Below the pieces are notes generated by a model. The model was not told where the DNA came from. It made no database searches and saw only the letters and a program-made list of their open reading frames with translations. From an uncultured Marinicella sp. (GTDB taxonomy: Bacteria; Pseudomonadota; Gammaproteobacteria; Xanthomonadales; Marinicellaceae), in the NCBI GenBank assembly GCA_947502925.1, contig CANNBS010000002.1, positions 275,079 through 339,078 of the forward strand: a stretch of DNA of 64,000 nucleotides. Reading direction: 5' to 3'. A program made the translations under genes and the position numbers. Below, piece by piece: positions 29,278 to 40,316 of the stretch. Position 1 is the first letter of the stretch. Each line of letters opens with the position of its first letter.

Positions 29278-30045
29278 ATGACAATTCAAATAACACCCCT
29301 AAAAGCCCTTAATGATAATTATATTTGGGCGATTCATGATAAACAGTATTGTTATGTGGTTGATCCGGGTGAAGCTAAACCGGTGAATCAGTTTATCACG
29401 GACAATCAATTGGAATTAGCCGGTATTTTAATCACCCATCATCATTACGACCATGTCGGTGGTTTAGTGGCATTACAACAACGCCACCAGGTAAAAGTCT
29501 GGACACCGGACGATGATCGCATCGAAGGTGATTTAATACGGGTCACTGAACAAGATGACATATATTTAGAGAAGCTGGATATAAACCTGAACGTATTATT
29601 TATTCCCGGTCACACCTTAAGTCATATTGCTTTTTATAATGATAACTGGCTGTTTTGCGGAGATGCCTTATTTTCCCTGGGTTGTGGTCGTATGTTCGAA
29701 GGTCATCCTGCCATGTTCGTTGAATCATTGGATAAAATCAAGGCACTACCTGATCATATACAGGTGTATTGTGGTCATGAATACACGCTGGATAATTGTC
29801 GATTTGCCCGCGCTGTGGAGCCTGACTCAAAACCGCTGAAAGAATTTTACCAAAAAACCGCAGCCCTGCGAGAACAGCAAGAACCCAGTTTGCCGTCTTT
29901 AATAAGCACAGAAAAACAATTAAACCCTTTTTTACGTACCGATGATAAGCCGTTTCAAAAACAAGTACAGTCGCAATTAAACCAACCCATAGATAATGCC
30001 ATAGACTGTTTTGCCGCTTTGCGACAATGGAAAGATGATTTTTAG
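29278..30045 (+). CDS. gloB: Hydroxyacylglutathione hydrolase (glyoxalase II)
   Basis: A 255-residue metallo-beta-lactamase-fold hydrolase. The metal motif is THHHYDHVGG, with further ligands in GHTLSHIAFY, FCGDALFSLGCGR and YCGHEYT. The C-terminal glyoxalase II domain includes EQQEPSLPSLISTEKQLNPFLR. It releases D-lactate and glutathione from S-lactoylglutathione. The rnhA-dnaQ/gloB neighbourhood is a known proteobacterial arrangement. No strong SD is seen before ATG 29278. Confidence 0.94.
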   Translation: MTIQITPLKALNDNYIWAIHDKQYCYVVDPGEAKPVNQFITDNQLELAGILITHHHYDHVGGLVALQQRHQVKVWTPDDDRIEGDLIRVTEQDDIYLEKLDINLNVLFIPGHTLSHIAFYNDNWLFCGDALFSLGCGRMFEGHPAMFVESLDKIKALPDHIQVYCGHEYTLDNCRFARAVEPDSKPLKEFYQKTAALREQQEPSLPSLISTEKQLNPFLRTDDKPFQKQVQSQLNQPIDNAIDCFAALRQWKDDF

Positions 30046-30106
30046 AAATTCCACACATCCAAATTAAAATCGGTTATGATAATAACATTATACTTATGGG
30101 GTTGAC

Positions 30107-32695
30107 GTGCATAATTGCAGGCACATACCAAAGCTTCTACTTTTGGGCTTTTGGGTAAGCAGCCTGGCACTTGCGCAACATCAACCTAACCCGCAACAAA
30201 ACGATCCAAAACCCCTTCCACCTGTTTTAAAGAATCAGACCTGGACCATCGGTTTTTTTCATGCGCCACCCCTGGGTTTTCTGAATGAAGCCGGTGAGCC
30301 TGTTGGCTTTATCGTTGATTTATTAAATCGCATTGCCGAGGACAATCAACTCACCATCAAATGGCAATATGCTGATTTTCCGGAGTTGATAGATGCCATT
30401 AAATTAGGCGCCATCGATATCCTACCCGGTTTAGGTTACAGTAAAGAGCGAGATCGTTTCCTGTTATACAGTGAAGAGACGTTTACCAACGTCTGGGGTC
30501 AGGTTTTCTTACCCATTAATTCTGAAGTTGAAACCATATTTGATTTAGAAGACAAAAGCATTGCCATGCTCAACGGTGGTATCAATGGCGATAACTTCAT
30601 GAAACAGTGCCACCAGTTTGAAGTCAACTGCCGGGCCGTCTATGCCAACTCTTATAAAGAAGTGTTTGATTTATTGGACAACAATAAAGTCGATGCCGTG
30701 GTTGCTAATAATATTTATGGGCTTTACATGGCGATACAGTATGACTTTTATGCCAGTAATATCATGTTTGATCCTTTTAAAGTCTATATAACTCAAAACC
30801 CCGACAGTAACCGGGCGTTTTTAATGCTTTATGACCGCACCATCAGAAACTGGAAAAATGATCCAAACTCCTTTTATTATCAGTCAAGGCAGAAATGGCT
30901 GGATCCGGTGTCCGCTGATAAGTTACCGCAGTGGTTTTATTACACCTTGTTCTCGGTGTTACTGGTCACACTGGGTGCACTTATAGCGGCGATTTTCTAT
31001 CACCGAAAGTTCCACCATTCCATGGCCGTTATTGTTTCTCAAAAGAAACAATTAAGGCAGATTATCAACCACATGCCACATTTGATTTATGTCCACAATA
31101 ATCAAGGCGATGTGCTGTTGTTAAATCACAGTGCTGCAGAATTTTTCGGCTTACCGATTTATGACAGCAACCAATTTAATATCTATGAATTTCTCGACAA
31201 TCACCCACAATACAAGCATTTAATCGAACACAGTTCTGTTGCCAGTCGTGTTAACAATGAGGTACAGGTTAAAAACAATCAAAATCAAATCAGGGAATTA
31301 ATGGTCTCCAAAACTTCCATCACTGATGATGCCGGCAAGTCCAACCTCATGCTGACGGTGGCTGTGGACATGACCGAAACCAAGAACTTTGAAAATCAAA
31401 TTAAATATCTGGTAGAACATGACGAATTAACCGGATTAGCGAACATCAACCTGATTCGTGAGCACTTGCAGCGAGGCATCGATCAATGCGCAGATAAATC
31501 ATGTCATGGTGCGCTATTATTTATTGATATTGATCAATTTAAAACCCTCAATGATGCCCAGGGTCACCGCTTTGGCGACGTGGTACTAAAAACCGTGGCG
31601 GAGCGTTTATCAGAACTCATTCGAGTCAATGATCTGGTGGGGCGGCTCAGCAGTGATGTGTTTATTGTACATTTGTCTAATCTTCATAAAAATGCTGGCC
31701 TGGCAATGAAAAATGCCACTGAATTCGCTGAAATGGTGTGTGAACGCATCAGCGAGCCCATTGTCTATGAGAAAAACACCTATCATGTTACGGCCTGCGT
31801 GGGGCTTTCCTTATACCCCCGGGATGGTGAGCGAGTCACCACCTTATTACAACGTACCGATACGGCATTGTACGAAGCCAAAAACCGGGGGCGCAGCCGA
31901 ATCAGGATGTTCCAGGACAACATGGAACAAGCTGTTAAAGAACGCCATGCATTAGAAACTGATATACACCAGGCGCTGAAAAATGATGACATCAGGATAG
32001 TATTTCAGCCTATTTTGACATTTAATGATAATTTATATAATGGCTGGGAAGCTTTAGCACGTTGGCAGCATCCGCAACGGGGCCTGTTGATGCCTGATTC
32101 TTTTATACCTATTATCGAGCAATCCTCATTGATGCGTGAATTTGGCTACTGGGTTTTTGAACAGGTCTGCAAAAAAATACACAGTCATAAAAAAGAATAC
32201 CCGGATGAACATTTTTACATCAGTGCCAATTTATCTATGAGTCAGTTAAAAGACCGCCATTTTATTGATAACATCAGTCAGATGGTGAATCGTTACAACA
32301 TTAAACCCGGTACCTTAGAGTTTGAAATGACGGAGTCGATTGTGATGTATGAAAGTCGTCAAGCGGCCGAGATTCTCAATCAGTTAAAATTAATGGGTAT
32401 TCGCATCGCCATTGATGATTTTGGCACCGGTTATTCGTCCTTTAAGCAACTGAAACAGCTGCCAATAGATAAAATAAAAATTGATCAATCCTTTATAGAA
32501 GACATACCAAACAACAAAGAACATGCGGCCATGGTTAAAAGCATTATCGCCATGGCGCGTGCCATGAATTTACAAATTGTTGCCGAAGGTGTGGAAACCC
32601 AGGCGCAATATGAATTTCTTAAATCACTCCAATGCGAATATTATCAGGGGTTTTATTTTGCCAAGCCTTCCAGCCTGTTAAAGGCTATGACTTAG
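30107..32695 (+). CDS. Periplasmic-sensor GGDEF-EAL protein, probable c-di-GMP phosphodiesterase
   Basis: An 862-residue signalling protein. Signal peptide about 1-24, then a SBP_bac_3-like periplasmic ligand-binding domain (about 45-270), a membrane helix (276-299), a PAS domain (about 315-425), GGDEF (about 440-600) and EAL (about 615-858). The GGDEF active-site loop reads RLSSDVF near residue 515, so cyclase activity should be lost. The EAL domain keeps EALARW near 646, the ETESIV-type Glu region, DDFGTGYSS and KIDQSFI, so it should hydrolyse c-di-GMP. The start is GTG 30107; no in-frame ATG precedes it. The SBP domain suggests control by a small periplasmic solute such as an amino acid. 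Its 3' end overlaps the convergent yaaA gene by 11 bp. Confidence 0.88.
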   Translation: MHNCRHIPKLLLLGFWVSSLALAQHQPNPQQNDPKPLPPVLKNQTWTIGFFHAPPLGFLNEAGEPVGFIVDLLNRIAEDNQLTIKWQYADFPELIDAIKLGAIDILPGLGYSKERDRFLLYSEETFTNVWGQVFLPINSEVETIFDLEDKSIAMLNGGINGDNFMKQCHQFEVNCRAVYANSYKEVFDLLDNNKVDAVVANNIYGLYMAIQYDFYASNIMFDPFKVYITQNPDSNRAFLMLYDRTIRNWKNDPNSFYYQSRQKWLDPVSADKLPQWFYYTLFSVLLVTLGALIAAIFYHRKFHHSMAVIVSQKKQLRQIINHMPHLIYVHNNQGDVLLLNHSAAEFFGLPIYDSNQFNIYEFLDNHPQYKHLIEHSSVASRVNNEVQVKNNQNQIRELMVSKTSITDDAGKSNLMLTVAVDMTETKNFENQIKYLVEHDELTGLANINLIREHLQRGIDQCADKSCHGALLFIDIDQFKTLNDAQGHRFGDVVLKTVAERLSELIRVNDLVGRLSSDVFIVHLSNLHKNAGLAMKNATEFAEMVCERISEPIVYEKNTYHVTACVGLSLYPRDGERVTTLLQRTDTALYEAKNRGRSRIRMFQDNMEQAVKERHALETDIHQALKNDDIRIVFQPILTFNDNLYNGWEALARWQHPQRGLLMPDSFIPIIEQSSLMREFGYWVFEQVCKKIHSHKKEYPDEHFYISANLSMSQLKDRHFIDNISQMVNRYNIKPGTLEFEMTESIVMYESRQAAEILNQLKLMGIRIAIDDFGTGYSSFKQLKQLPIDKIKIDQSFIEDIPNNKEHAAMVKSIIAMARAMNLQIVAEGVETQAQYEFLKSLQCEYYQGFYFAKPSSLLKAMT

Positions 32696-33461
32696 GTTTC
32701 GGCTGTTTACGCGTAAACAACCATGATTTATCATCCGATAAGTCTGCCTGATAGCGATAATCATCCACCACCAATTGTTTAATGTCTTCCGGCTTATTCA
32801 CTCGATTTTCAATAATGGCACGCGCCATGGCGCCACGTGCTATTTTGGCATAAATAGCCACTACCCGGGTTTTGCCATCTTTAGTGTCCTTAAAATTAAT
32901 ATTAATGAGTCTGGCGTTGAGTTTTTTGGGTTTAATGGCTTTAAAATACTCATTCGATGCTAAATTAATCACTGTGTCCTGACCTGTTAATTCAGCATTA
33001 AGGCATTCGGTTAAGGTGTCACCCCAAAACTGATACAGGTTTTCATGTTTATCCACCGTTAATTTGGTTTTCATTTCTAAGCGATACGGCATGATTAAAT
33101 CTAAGGGTTTTAAGTAACCATATAAACCGGATAAAATTCTTAAATGCTCCTGAGCAAAAGATAAATCTTCCTGACTCATATCCTCGGCTTTTAAACCACT
33201 GTACACATCGCCCTGAAAAGCCAATGCAGCCTGTTTGGCCGATCCTAATTTAAACGGCGTTTTAAATTGCTGAAAACGTTCATGATTCAATTCAGCCAAA
33301 CGGTCACTAATCGACATTAATGATTTTATTTCAGAAACACGCATGTCTTTTAATTCATCCATGAGCTGTTTAGTCATCGACAACAGTTGTGGTTGGCTGT
33401 GGGTTTCCACGTCAGTTACATCAAAATTCTGACCCTTAGAGGGCGATAATAAAGTAATCAT
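32685..33461 (-). CDS. yaaA: YaaA/DUF328 peroxide-stress protein
   Basis: A 258-residue protein. It begins MITLLSPSKGQNFD, carries the family core FQGDVYSGLKAEDMSQEDL and LRILSGLYGYLKPLD, and has NLASNEYFKAI near the C-terminal half. In E. coli YaaA lowers free iron and protects DNA and proteins during H2O2 stress. Its start overlaps the bioA stop by 4 bp, so the two are probably translated together. Confidence 0.93.
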   Translation of the reverse strand: MITLLSPSKGQNFDVTDVETHSQPQLLSMTKQLMDELKDMRVSEIKSLMSISDRLAELNHERFQQFKTPFKLGSAKQAALAFQGDVYSGLKAEDMSQEDLSFAQEHLRILSGLYGYLKPLDLIMPYRLEMKTKLTVDKHENLYQFWGDTLTECLNAELTGQDTVINLASNEYFKAIKPKKLNARLININFKDTKDGKTRVVAIYAKIARGAMARAIIENRVNKPEDIKQLVVDDYRYQADLSDDKSWLFTRKQPKPKS

Positions 33462-34714
33462 AATTGACTCAATGTTTTATAAATGCTATCAGTTAAATAA
33501 GTGAGTTGTTGTTCGTTGATAATATAGGGTGGCATGGTATAAAGCAAATTTTTAAAGGGTCGTAGCCAAACGCCATCAGCCACCAAATAATTCTGTACAA
33601 CGGACCAGTCCGGGGCTTGGTTAAATTCAACGACACCTATGGCGCCTAACACACGCACTGATTTAATTGGTCCTAATTCGCTACATCGAGTCAATTCTTG
33701 TTTTAGTTGGCGCTCGATTCTTTTAATGTTTATTTGCCAGCCATCATTTAATAGTAACTCAACGGACGCATTGGCCACCGCACAGGCCAAAGGGTTGGCC
33801 ATAAACGTGGGGCCGTGCATGAATGGTTCTTGAATACCCTGCGCAATCTGTGCATTTGTGAGCACCGCAGACAGCGTCATATAACCACCGGTTAGGGCTT
33901 TACCCAGCACCAAAATATCCGGTATCACTTGCGCATGCTGATAGGCAAACATTTCACCGGTGCGGCCAAAGCCAGTGGCAATTTCATCAAATATCAACAA
34001 AACACCATATCGGTCACACAGTTCACGCGCCGCTTTTAAATAATTAGCATGGTAAAAATTCATGCCACCGGCACCCTGCACCACCGGTTCGAAAATCACC
34101 GCAATAATTTCTTCGTGATGGTCTGCCAGTTGCTGTTCAAGTTCGTCCACATAATGTGCTTGCCATGTCTCATGAAATCCACAGCGAGGTGATTCAATAA
34201 AGATATGCTGGTTTAGCAGGCGACTAAATTTATGGTGCATACCGGTCACCGGATCACACACGGACATGGCACCAAAAGTATCGCCATGGTAACCTTGCCT
34301 GAACGTTAAAAAACGGTTTTTAGCGTGTTGTCCCTGTTCAAAGCAATACTGCGCCGCCATCTTCATCGCCACTTCGACACCCACAGACCCCGAATCGGCA
34401 AAAAACACATGCTGCAAAGGTTCAGCGGTGATGTCGACGAGTTTTTTAGCCAGCGATATGGCCGGTTCATGGGTTAAACCACCAAACATCACATGCGCCA
34501 TATCGGCTAATTGCTTTTGAATGGCTGCATTGAGCACTGGGTGGTTATAACCGTGAATACAGGCCCACCATGAAGACATGCCATCAATTAATCGCCGACC
34601 ATCGGCCAGTTTAATATAAACCCCTTCAGCAGAAACCACCGGTAAAGGTTTTGATTGGGCCGGCATGGCACTGTAAGGGTGCCAAATATGCTGACTGTCA
34701 AAATCAATATCCAC
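33458..34714 (-). CDS. bioA: Adenosylmethionine-8-amino-7-oxononanoate transaminase
   Basis: A 418-residue class III PLP aminotransferase. It begins with the BioA-type HIWHPYSAMPAQSKPLPVV, shows GMSSWWACIHGYNHP, FADSGSVGVEVAMKMA and IFDEIATGFGRTG, and has the PLP lysine in LGKALTGGY. It makes 7,8-diaminononanoate in biotin synthesis. It lies 2 bp after the recX stop and no other bio genes are nearby. Biotin is also the cofactor of the methylcrotonyl-CoA carboxylase encoded further along. Confidence 0.94.
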   Translation of the reverse strand: MDIDFDSQHIWHPYSAMPAQSKPLPVVSAEGVYIKLADGRRLIDGMSSWWACIHGYNHPVLNAAIQKQLADMAHVMFGGLTHEPAISLAKKLVDITAEPLQHVFFADSGSVGVEVAMKMAAQYCFEQGQHAKNRFLTFRQGYHGDTFGAMSVCDPVTGMHHKFSRLLNQHIFIESPRCGFHETWQAHYVDELEQQLADHHEEIIAVIFEPVVQGAGGMNFYHANYLKAARELCDRYGVLLIFDEIATGFGRTGEMFAYQHAQVIPDILVLGKALTGGYMTLSAVLTNAQIAQGIQEPFMHGPTFMANPLACAVANASVELLLNDGWQINIKRIERQLKQELTRCSELGPIKSVRVLGAIGVVEFNQAPDWSVVQNYLVADGVWLRPFKNLLYTMPPYIINEQQLTYLTDSIYKTLSQL

Positions 34715-34716
34715 GG

Positions 34717-35169
34717 CTAATCCAGAACTGTTTTAATGTAGTCAGTGGAAAACCCCCGCCGAAATAAAAACCCCTGTCGTTTGGCTTTTTCTTTTACATC
34801 TCGGTATGGCTTTCCTGCGTATTTTTTTTTATAGACCTGCTCTATGACTTCATAAAAATCGACCTCAGATTCCAGCAGTCCACATTCTATCAGTTTGTCA
34901 TCAAGCCCTTTTTGTTGCAATTCATGGCTGATTTTAATGGGGCCGAATCCTTTTCCGGCCCGCTGTCGCCAATAAACCTCCGCAAAACGTTCATTACTTA
35001 GCAGGTTTTGTTGTTGTAAATCATCGAGTAAAGACAACACAATGTCTTCAGGAAAGTCCTTACGCAACAATTTATGTTTTAACTCTAAAACACTGTGTTC
35101 ACGCATGGCCAGTGATGCCATGGCCGACGCTTTGGCTTTGGCTGATAAATCAGTGTCTTTGTCAGACAT
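34717..35169 (-). CDS. recX: RecX, regulator of RecA
   Basis: A 150-residue, three-repeat helical protein. The repeats show ALAMREHSVLELKHKL, QQNLLSNERFAEVYWRQRAGKGFGP and the final FLFRRGFSTDYI. RecX limits RecA filament growth. It is coupled to recA by a 1-base TAATG overlap. Confidence 0.93.
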   Translation of the reverse strand: MSDKDTDLSAKAKASAMASLAMREHSVLELKHKLLRKDFPEDIVLSLLDDLQQQNLLSNERFAEVYWRQRAGKGFGPIKISHELQQKGLDDKLIECGLLESEVDFYEVIEQVYKKKYAGKPYRDVKEKAKRQGFLFRRGFSTDYIKTVLD

Positions 35170-36200
35170 TACTCTGCGTCTTGTTCAGCTTGCGCCGCCT
35201 CCACATCTTCCGGTTTAGGCAATAAAATATCTCTGATTTTCGCTTCCAATTCAGCGGCCTGCTCTGGATTATCTTTAAAATACTGTTTGGCGTTCTCCTT
35301 ACCCTGGCCGATTCTGGTATCTCCATAGCTGTACCAGGCACCGGCTTTAGAAACCAGGTCATGTTCAACACCAAAATCAATCAGTTCGCCCAATAAAGAA
35401 ATACCCTGGCCATACAGAATTTCAAATTGCGCCTGTTTAAATGGTGGTGCCATTTTATTTTTAACCACTTTGACACGGGTGTCGTTACCAATCACCTCAT
35501 CACCTTTCTTAATGGCACCAATGCGTCGAATATCCAGTCGCACTGAGGAATAGAATTTCAAGGCATTACCACCGGTGGTGGTTTCAGGACTGCCGAACAT
35601 AACGCCAATTTTCATGCGAATTTGATTAATAAAAATAACCATGCAATTGGTACGCTTGATGTTGGCAGTTAATTTACGCAAGGCCTGTGACATTAACCGG
35701 GCTTGTAAGCCCATATGAGAATCACCCATATCGCCTTCAATTTCAGCTTTCGGTGTTAAAGCCGCCACCGAATCAATCACCACCAAATCAACCGCGCCGG
35801 AACGTACCAGCATATCGCATATTTCAAGAGATTCCTCTCCGGTATCGGGCTGGGAAACCAACAAATCATCAATATTAACACCCAGTTTTTCCGCATAACC
35901 CGGATCTAAGGCATGTTCAGCATCAATAAAAGCCGCGGTGCCACCTTCCTTTTGACACTCGGCCACTGCATGTAACGTTAATGTGGTTTTACCACTGGAT
36001 TCAGGGCCGTATATTTCAACCACACGTCCACGCGGTAACCCGCCGATGCCCAGCGCCACATCTAAACCCAGTGAGCCACTTGAATACACATTGGTCGTTA
36101 AGGCGAGGTTGTCGCCCATCCGCATCACTGAACCTTTACCGAATTGTTTATCTATCTGACTTAAAGCCGCTGCCAGGGCTTTCTTTTTATTGTCGTCCAT
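35169..36200 (-). CDS. recA: Recombinase RecA
   Basis: A 343-residue recombinase. Walker A is GPESSGKTT (65-73), the L1/L2 region contains [15 protein letters not shown] and [19 protein letters not shown], and the C-terminus is acidic ([13 protein letters not shown]). The open frame continues 16 codons upstream, but ATG 36200 is preferred, with AAGGAG 6 bases before it and the standard start [13 protein letters not shown]. It catalyses strand exchange and LexA self-cleavage. recX follows directly. Confidence 0.97.
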   Translation of the reverse strand: MDDNKKKALAAALSQIDKQFGKGSVMRMGDNLALTTNVYSSGSLGLDVALGIGGLPRGRVVEIYGPESSGKTTLTLHAVAECQKEGGTAAFIDAEHALDPGYAEKLGVNIDDLLVSQPDTGEESLEICDMLVRSGAVDLVVIDSVAALTPKAEIEGDMGDSHMGLQARLMSQALRKLTANIKRTNCMVIFINQIRMKIGVMFGSPETTTGGNALKFYSSVRLDIRRIGAIKKGDEVIGNDTRVKVVKNKMAPPFKQAQFEILYGQGISLLGELIDFGVEHDLVSKAGAWYSYGDTRIGQGKENAKQYFKDNPEQAAELEAKIRDILLPKPEDVEAAQAEQDAE

Positions 36201-36445
36201 TATTTGCTCCTTAGATTTTAATTGAGTTACTTGCGTCATTTTGAACACCTATTATCGCAGTTATTCGCTGAGAAAAAAATCGAATATGCCATAAAAGCAT
36301 GTCATTTTTTTCTTACCTGTGTAGGATTTTATCGATGACTGTCGCAAAAAGTGAGAATATCAAAATATTTGTGATTTTAAATCTAAAAGAGCACTTTGAA
36401 ATTTTGATAGAATAAGCCGTTTATTGAATATCAGCAGACTATTCC
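36201..36445. other. recA/mutS divergent intergenic region
   Basis: 245 bp between the divergent recA and mutS genes. A GATAAT hexamer, read on the minus strand, lies about 50 bp upstream of recA and could be a -10 box, without a good -35. I could not find a canonical LexA box (CTG-N10-CAG) on either strand. A T-rich run is near 36305-36312. Confidence 0.5.
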
Positions 36446-39010
36446 ATGACGCAACAACACACCCCCATGATGCAACAGTTTTTGAAAATCAAAGCTGATT
36501 ACCAGAATATGCTGTTGTTTTATCGCATGGGTGATTTTTATGAGCTGTTTTTTGAGGACGCCAAAAAAGCTGCAGCGTTGCTGGATATTACCCTTACACA
36601 ACGGGGGAAATCTAATGGTCAACCCATTCCAATGGCCGGTATTCCATATCACGCTGCGGACAATTATCTGGCCAAACTGGTTAAACAAGGCCTGTCAGTG
36701 GCTATCTGTGAACAAGTTGAGGCTGCCGGTGCCAGTAAAGGGCCGGTCAAGCGCGAAGTGGTACGTATTATTACGCCTGGCACCATCACCGAAGAAGCCT
36801 TACTGGATGCCCGAAATGACAATTTACTGGTGGCGCTGCATGGTGATGAAAAAAGTATGGCTCTTGCTTATTTGTCTATGGGTAGTGGCGACTTTTATGT
36901 TCAGCGCCTGACAGACACCACCACACTGTTGGCTCAACTGAGTCGATTAAACCCAAGTGAATTATTAATCAGTGAAGACAGCAGATTCCTTGAATCTTTA
37001 CAGGATTACAACTTACAACAGCGACCGCCCTGGGATTATGATGCAGAAAGTGCTTTCGACAAATTAACACAATTATTTAAGGTCCATGATTTAGGTGGTT
37101 TTGACATTGATGCAGATGATATTGTGTTACCTGCGGCCGGAGCTTTATTGCAGTACATTGATCATACCCAAAAAGTTAAACTTTCACATTTGAAACCACC
37201 GCAGGTCGAGCATTTACATGACTACTTACACATCGATGCACAATCCCGAAAGAATCTTGAAATTGATTACCATGCCGATAATAAAGACGCGCTCACATTG
37301 TGTGGTTTTATGGATCATTGCAGTACCGCCATGGGCTCACGGTTGTTGCGTGCCCGTTTAAAACAACCCCTGCGAGATAACCGAACACTGAATCAGCGCC
37401 TGGACTTAATTGACGCTTTTATTAAACAGGCCGCTTATGAAGACTGCCAGAATCAGTTAAAAACCATTGGCGACATGCAACGCATGGTGTCCAGAATCAG
37501 TTTAAAAACTGCCCGTCCGCGTGACTTAACCGGTTTAAAAGACGCACTGATCGCTGCCAAAAACATTCAGCAGCAATTGGCTGCCACGGATCATCCCATT
37601 TTAACCGACTTAAGCAACACCTTAACAACCCATGAGGACATTGTTAAACATTTACAACACGCCGTTAAAGACAATCCGCCGGTGGTTATTCGTGATGGTG
37701 GTGTGATAGCTGATGGTTTTGATGAACAACTGGACGAACTGAGAACAATCAGCACCGATGCCGGCCAATATTTACTGGATTTTGAAACTCAAGCGCAAAA
37801 AAATACCGATATTAAAAACCTTAAAGTCGGCTATAACCGGGTACATGGTTATTATATTGAGGTGTCAAAACAGCACAGTGACAGCGTTCCCGAACACTAT
37901 ATCCGGCGACAAACCTTAAAAGCAGTGGAGCGTTATACCACGCCGGAACTCAAAGAATTCGAACAAAAGGTACTCAGCAGCAAAGAAAAAGCACTGGCCT
38001 ATGAGAAACAACTGTACCATGAATTACTGGAATATTTTTCACCATTTATCAGTGATTTACAAGATACGGCTGATCTTATTTGTGATATTGATGTGGCCTG
38101 TAATTTAGCCGCCCATGCAGTGCTTCATAACTACTGCCGGCCGGTCTTAAACCAAGACATTAAAATCGAAATCATTCAAGGTCGGCATCCGGTGGTTGAA
38201 CATCATTTAGACAGTCCTTTTGAAGCCAATGATTTGGCGATGGATCACACACGTCGCATGCACATGATTACCGGCCCAAACATGGGCGGTAAATCCACCT
38301 ACATGCGACAATCGGCATTAATCGTTTTACTTGCCAAAGCCGGCAGTTTCGTCCCTGCCAAAAAAGCCGTGATCGGTGACATTGATCGGATTTTTACGCG
38401 TATTGGTGCCGGTGATGATTTAAGCCGGGGTCGCTCAACTTTTATGGTGGAAATGAGTGAAACGGCCACCATTTTGCATCATGCCGGTCAACACTCCCTG
38501 GTTTTGATGGATGAAATTGGCCGGGGCACCAGCACCTATGACGGTTTATCGCTGGCGTATGCCTGCGCCATGCATTTGGCCAATGAAAACAGAGCCTTAT
38601 GTCTGTTCGCCACCCATTATTTTGAATTAACCGAACTGGCCAATGAATTAGCCGGTGTCATTAATGTGCATTTAACCGCCGTCGAACATGACAATCGCAT
38701 CGTCTTTTTACACAAAGTCAAAAAGGGTGCCGCCAATCAGAGTTACGGTATTCAAGTGGCCGCTTTAGCGGGATTACCCGATAAAACCCTGCAACAAGCT
38801 AAACATTATTTAACTCAATTGGAACAGGCAGAAACGAACAGTCATACGAAGCAAATGAGTTTATTTGAGCAACATAGTCATGAGCCGGTCAATGAAAAAC
38901 CAACCGCCCATGAAGATTATCTGCGACAACTTAATCCCGATGAATTAACACCTAAACAGGCCTTAGATGCGCTTTATAAGACCCTTGATTTAATGAACAA
39001 GGGTTCTTAA
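36446..39010 (+). CDS. mutS: DNA mismatch repair protein MutS
   Basis: An 854-residue mismatch-recognition ATPase. The N-terminal mismatch-binding motif (Phe-x-Glu) is in [13 protein letters not shown]. The C-terminal ATPase has Walker [14 protein letters not shown] (about 610-622), [13 protein letters not shown] (Walker B) and the [10 protein letters not shown] switch. A C-terminal region (about 800-854) for tetramer or beta-clamp contacts is present, and QMSLFEQ there is a QxSLF-type clamp-binding motif. Full length. mutL is not adjacent. Its last 4 bp overlap the convergent TonB-like gene. Confidence 0.96.
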   Translation: MTQQHTPMMQQFLKIKADYQNMLLFYRMGDFYELFFEDAKKAAALLDITLTQRGKSNGQPIPMAGIPYHAADNYLAKLVKQGLSVAICEQVEAAGASKGPVKREVVRIITPGTITEEALLDARNDNLLVALHGDEKSMALAYLSMGSGDFYVQRLTDTTTLLAQLSRLNPSELLISEDSRFLESLQDYNLQQRPPWDYDAESAFDKLTQLFKVHDLGGFDIDADDIVLPAAGALLQYIDHTQKVKLSHLKPPQVEHLHDYLHIDAQSRKNLEIDYHADNKDALTLCGFMDHCSTAMGSRLLRARLKQPLRDNRTLNQRLDLIDAFIKQAAYEDCQNQLKTIGDMQRMVSRISLKTARPRDLTGLKDALIAAKNIQQQLAATDHPILTDLSNTLTTHEDIVKHLQHAVKDNPPVVIRDGGVIADGFDEQLDELRTISTDAGQYLLDFETQAQKNTDIKNLKVGYNRVHGYYIEVSKQHSDSVPEHYIRRQTLKAVERYTTPELKEFEQKVLSSKEKALAYEKQLYHELLEYFSPFISDLQDTADLICDIDVACNLAAHAVLHNYCRPVLNQDIKIEIIQGRHPVVEHHLDSPFEANDLAMDHTRRMHMITGPNMGGKSTYMRQSALIVLLAKAGSFVPAKKAVIGDIDRIFTRIGAGDDLSRGRSTFMVEMSETATILHHAGQHSLVLMDEIGRGTSTYDGLSLAYACAMHLANENRALCLFATHYFELTELANELAGVINVHLTAVEHDNRIVFLHKVKKGAANQSYGIQVAALAGLPDKTLQQAKHYLTQLEQAETNSHTKQMSLFEQHSHEPVNEKPTAHEDYLRQLNPDELTPKQALDALYKTLDLMNKGS

Positions 39011-40104
39011 AGCTCAAACTCGATGCGATAACTACGGGAAACGTTGTTATTGATGCCTTGGTTTTTTGGTGGCTCGAACTGCCATTGCGATAAAGATGCT
39101 TTAGCCGAATCAATAAATATACGTCCCCGGGATGAGTAGCGTTTTTCCTCGAGATTGACCACTTCACCGTCCGGATTAATGGTCACCATAATATCCACCC
39201 AGCCTTCTTGACGCTTGCGTGCAGCTTCGATGGGGTAATCCAGAGGCGCTTGATTAAGAATCTGCCACTGATAGTCGCTGGTTTGTTCAGCTGGTACAAT
39301 TTCTTCGACCGGCAGTTGTTCCTCAACGGTTTGTGTTTGGGTTGTCACTGGTTGTTCTATTTCAGGCGGTACAAAATCGACGCGATAAACCTTACTCACC
39401 AGCTCATTGACACCTTGTTCCTGTGGGGGCTGGAAAGTCCATTTCTGTAATGATTCTTCGGCGGCCTCCACATAAATGCCCGCCTCATCAGAAAAGTTCA
39501 CCGTTTGCACTGAAACCACATCACCCTGAGGGTTTAAGGTCACTTCCACATCCACCCAGCCATTAATTTGATTTCTGACCCCGCGTGAAGGAAAATCAAC
39601 TTCTGCCTGTTCAAGCACCCGCCATTCATAAACAACCGGTTCTGGTTCAGGCTCAGCTATAGGTTCCGGCTCAGGTGTCGGTTCTGGCTCAAGTTCGGGC
39701 GTTGGATCAGGTTCCGCCACAACAGGTTGTTCCGTTACAGATTCCGTTGCCGGCTCAATTTCACTGTCACTCACCGGTTCATCCGGTGTTTCAGTGGGTG
39801 CCACAATGTCTTGCTGAGATGATTCCTGTTGGGGTGTTTCCTGTTGATCTGTGTCCGGTTCTGGTACATCGATTTGAGGCCGCTCCAAACCCAATTCAGA
39901 ACGATCAATTGTTAAGTCATCTTCAAAATCACGACTTAAATCAGGTCGTGATATGGCATTTGGCTTTTCCCGTTCAGGCAAACCTGACGACCAACTCGGG
40001 CGCTTGGTTTGCTCTTCAGATTGTTCCTGTTGCTTGTCATCATTTTGTGCAAACGCCCATCCGCAACCGGCACACAGCATAAAAAATAAAACCACTCTCA
40101 ACAT
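39007..40104 (-). CDS. Secreted protein with two TonB C-terminal domains
   Basis: A 365-residue protein. A cleavable-looking signal peptide ([20 protein letters not shown]) is followed by a Pro/Glu/Thr-rich stretch (about 65-160) and two TonB C-terminal-like domains. Each contains a [21 protein letters not shown] or [19 protein letters not shown] core and an Lys/Gln-Trp-x-Phe-xPP element near its end (about 165-250 and 285-365). Canonical TonB has an uncleaved N-terminal anchor that contacts ExbB. Here the N-terminus looks like a signal peptide with a Cys-containing AGC at its end, so the protein is probably periplasmic. ATG 40104 is chosen for its SD (GGAAGAG) and sensible signal. No exbB or exbD is nearby. 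It may bridge the envelope or compete for TonB boxes; the role is unknown. Confidence 0.8.
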   Translation of the reverse strand: MLRVVLFFMLCAGCGWAFAQNDDKQQEQSEEQTKRPSWSSGLPEREKPNAISRPDLSRDFEDDLTIDRSELGLERPQIDVPEPDTDQQETPQQESSQQDIVAPTETPDEPVSDSEIEPATESVTEQPVVAEPDPTPELEPEPTPEPEPIAEPEPEPVVYEWRVLEQAEVDFPSRGVRNQINGWVDVEVTLNPQGDVVSVQTVNFSDEAGIYVEAAEESLQKWTFQPPQEQGVNELVSKVYRVDFVPPEIEQPVTTQTQTVEEQLPVEEIVPAEQTSDYQWQILNQAPLDYPIEAARKRQEGWVDIMVTINPDGEVVNLEEKRYSSRGRIFIDSAKASLSQWQFEPPKNQGINNNVSRSYRIEFEL

Positions 40105-40316
40105 GACTGTTCTCTTCCAATTCGGGATAATAAAACCAGTTAAATCAATAACCAATATAATTGTATTCTACAAACTGTGACGGGCTTTGCAATCTTTTTA
40201 ATTGCCGAACACTAAATAATGAAGATTTAACAGAATTCAGCAGCAAATTAGTCGTCAAGTGCCAAATATTGACACTAAAGAACTGTATTGGTGGCTTTTG
40301 CAGCCAGTGATGGTGC

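Noticed and set aside
36201-36248. Longer RecA N-terminus from the upstream ATG
   Set aside because: AAGGAG sits right before ATG 36200 and the family starts there; the extra 16 residues are not conserved.
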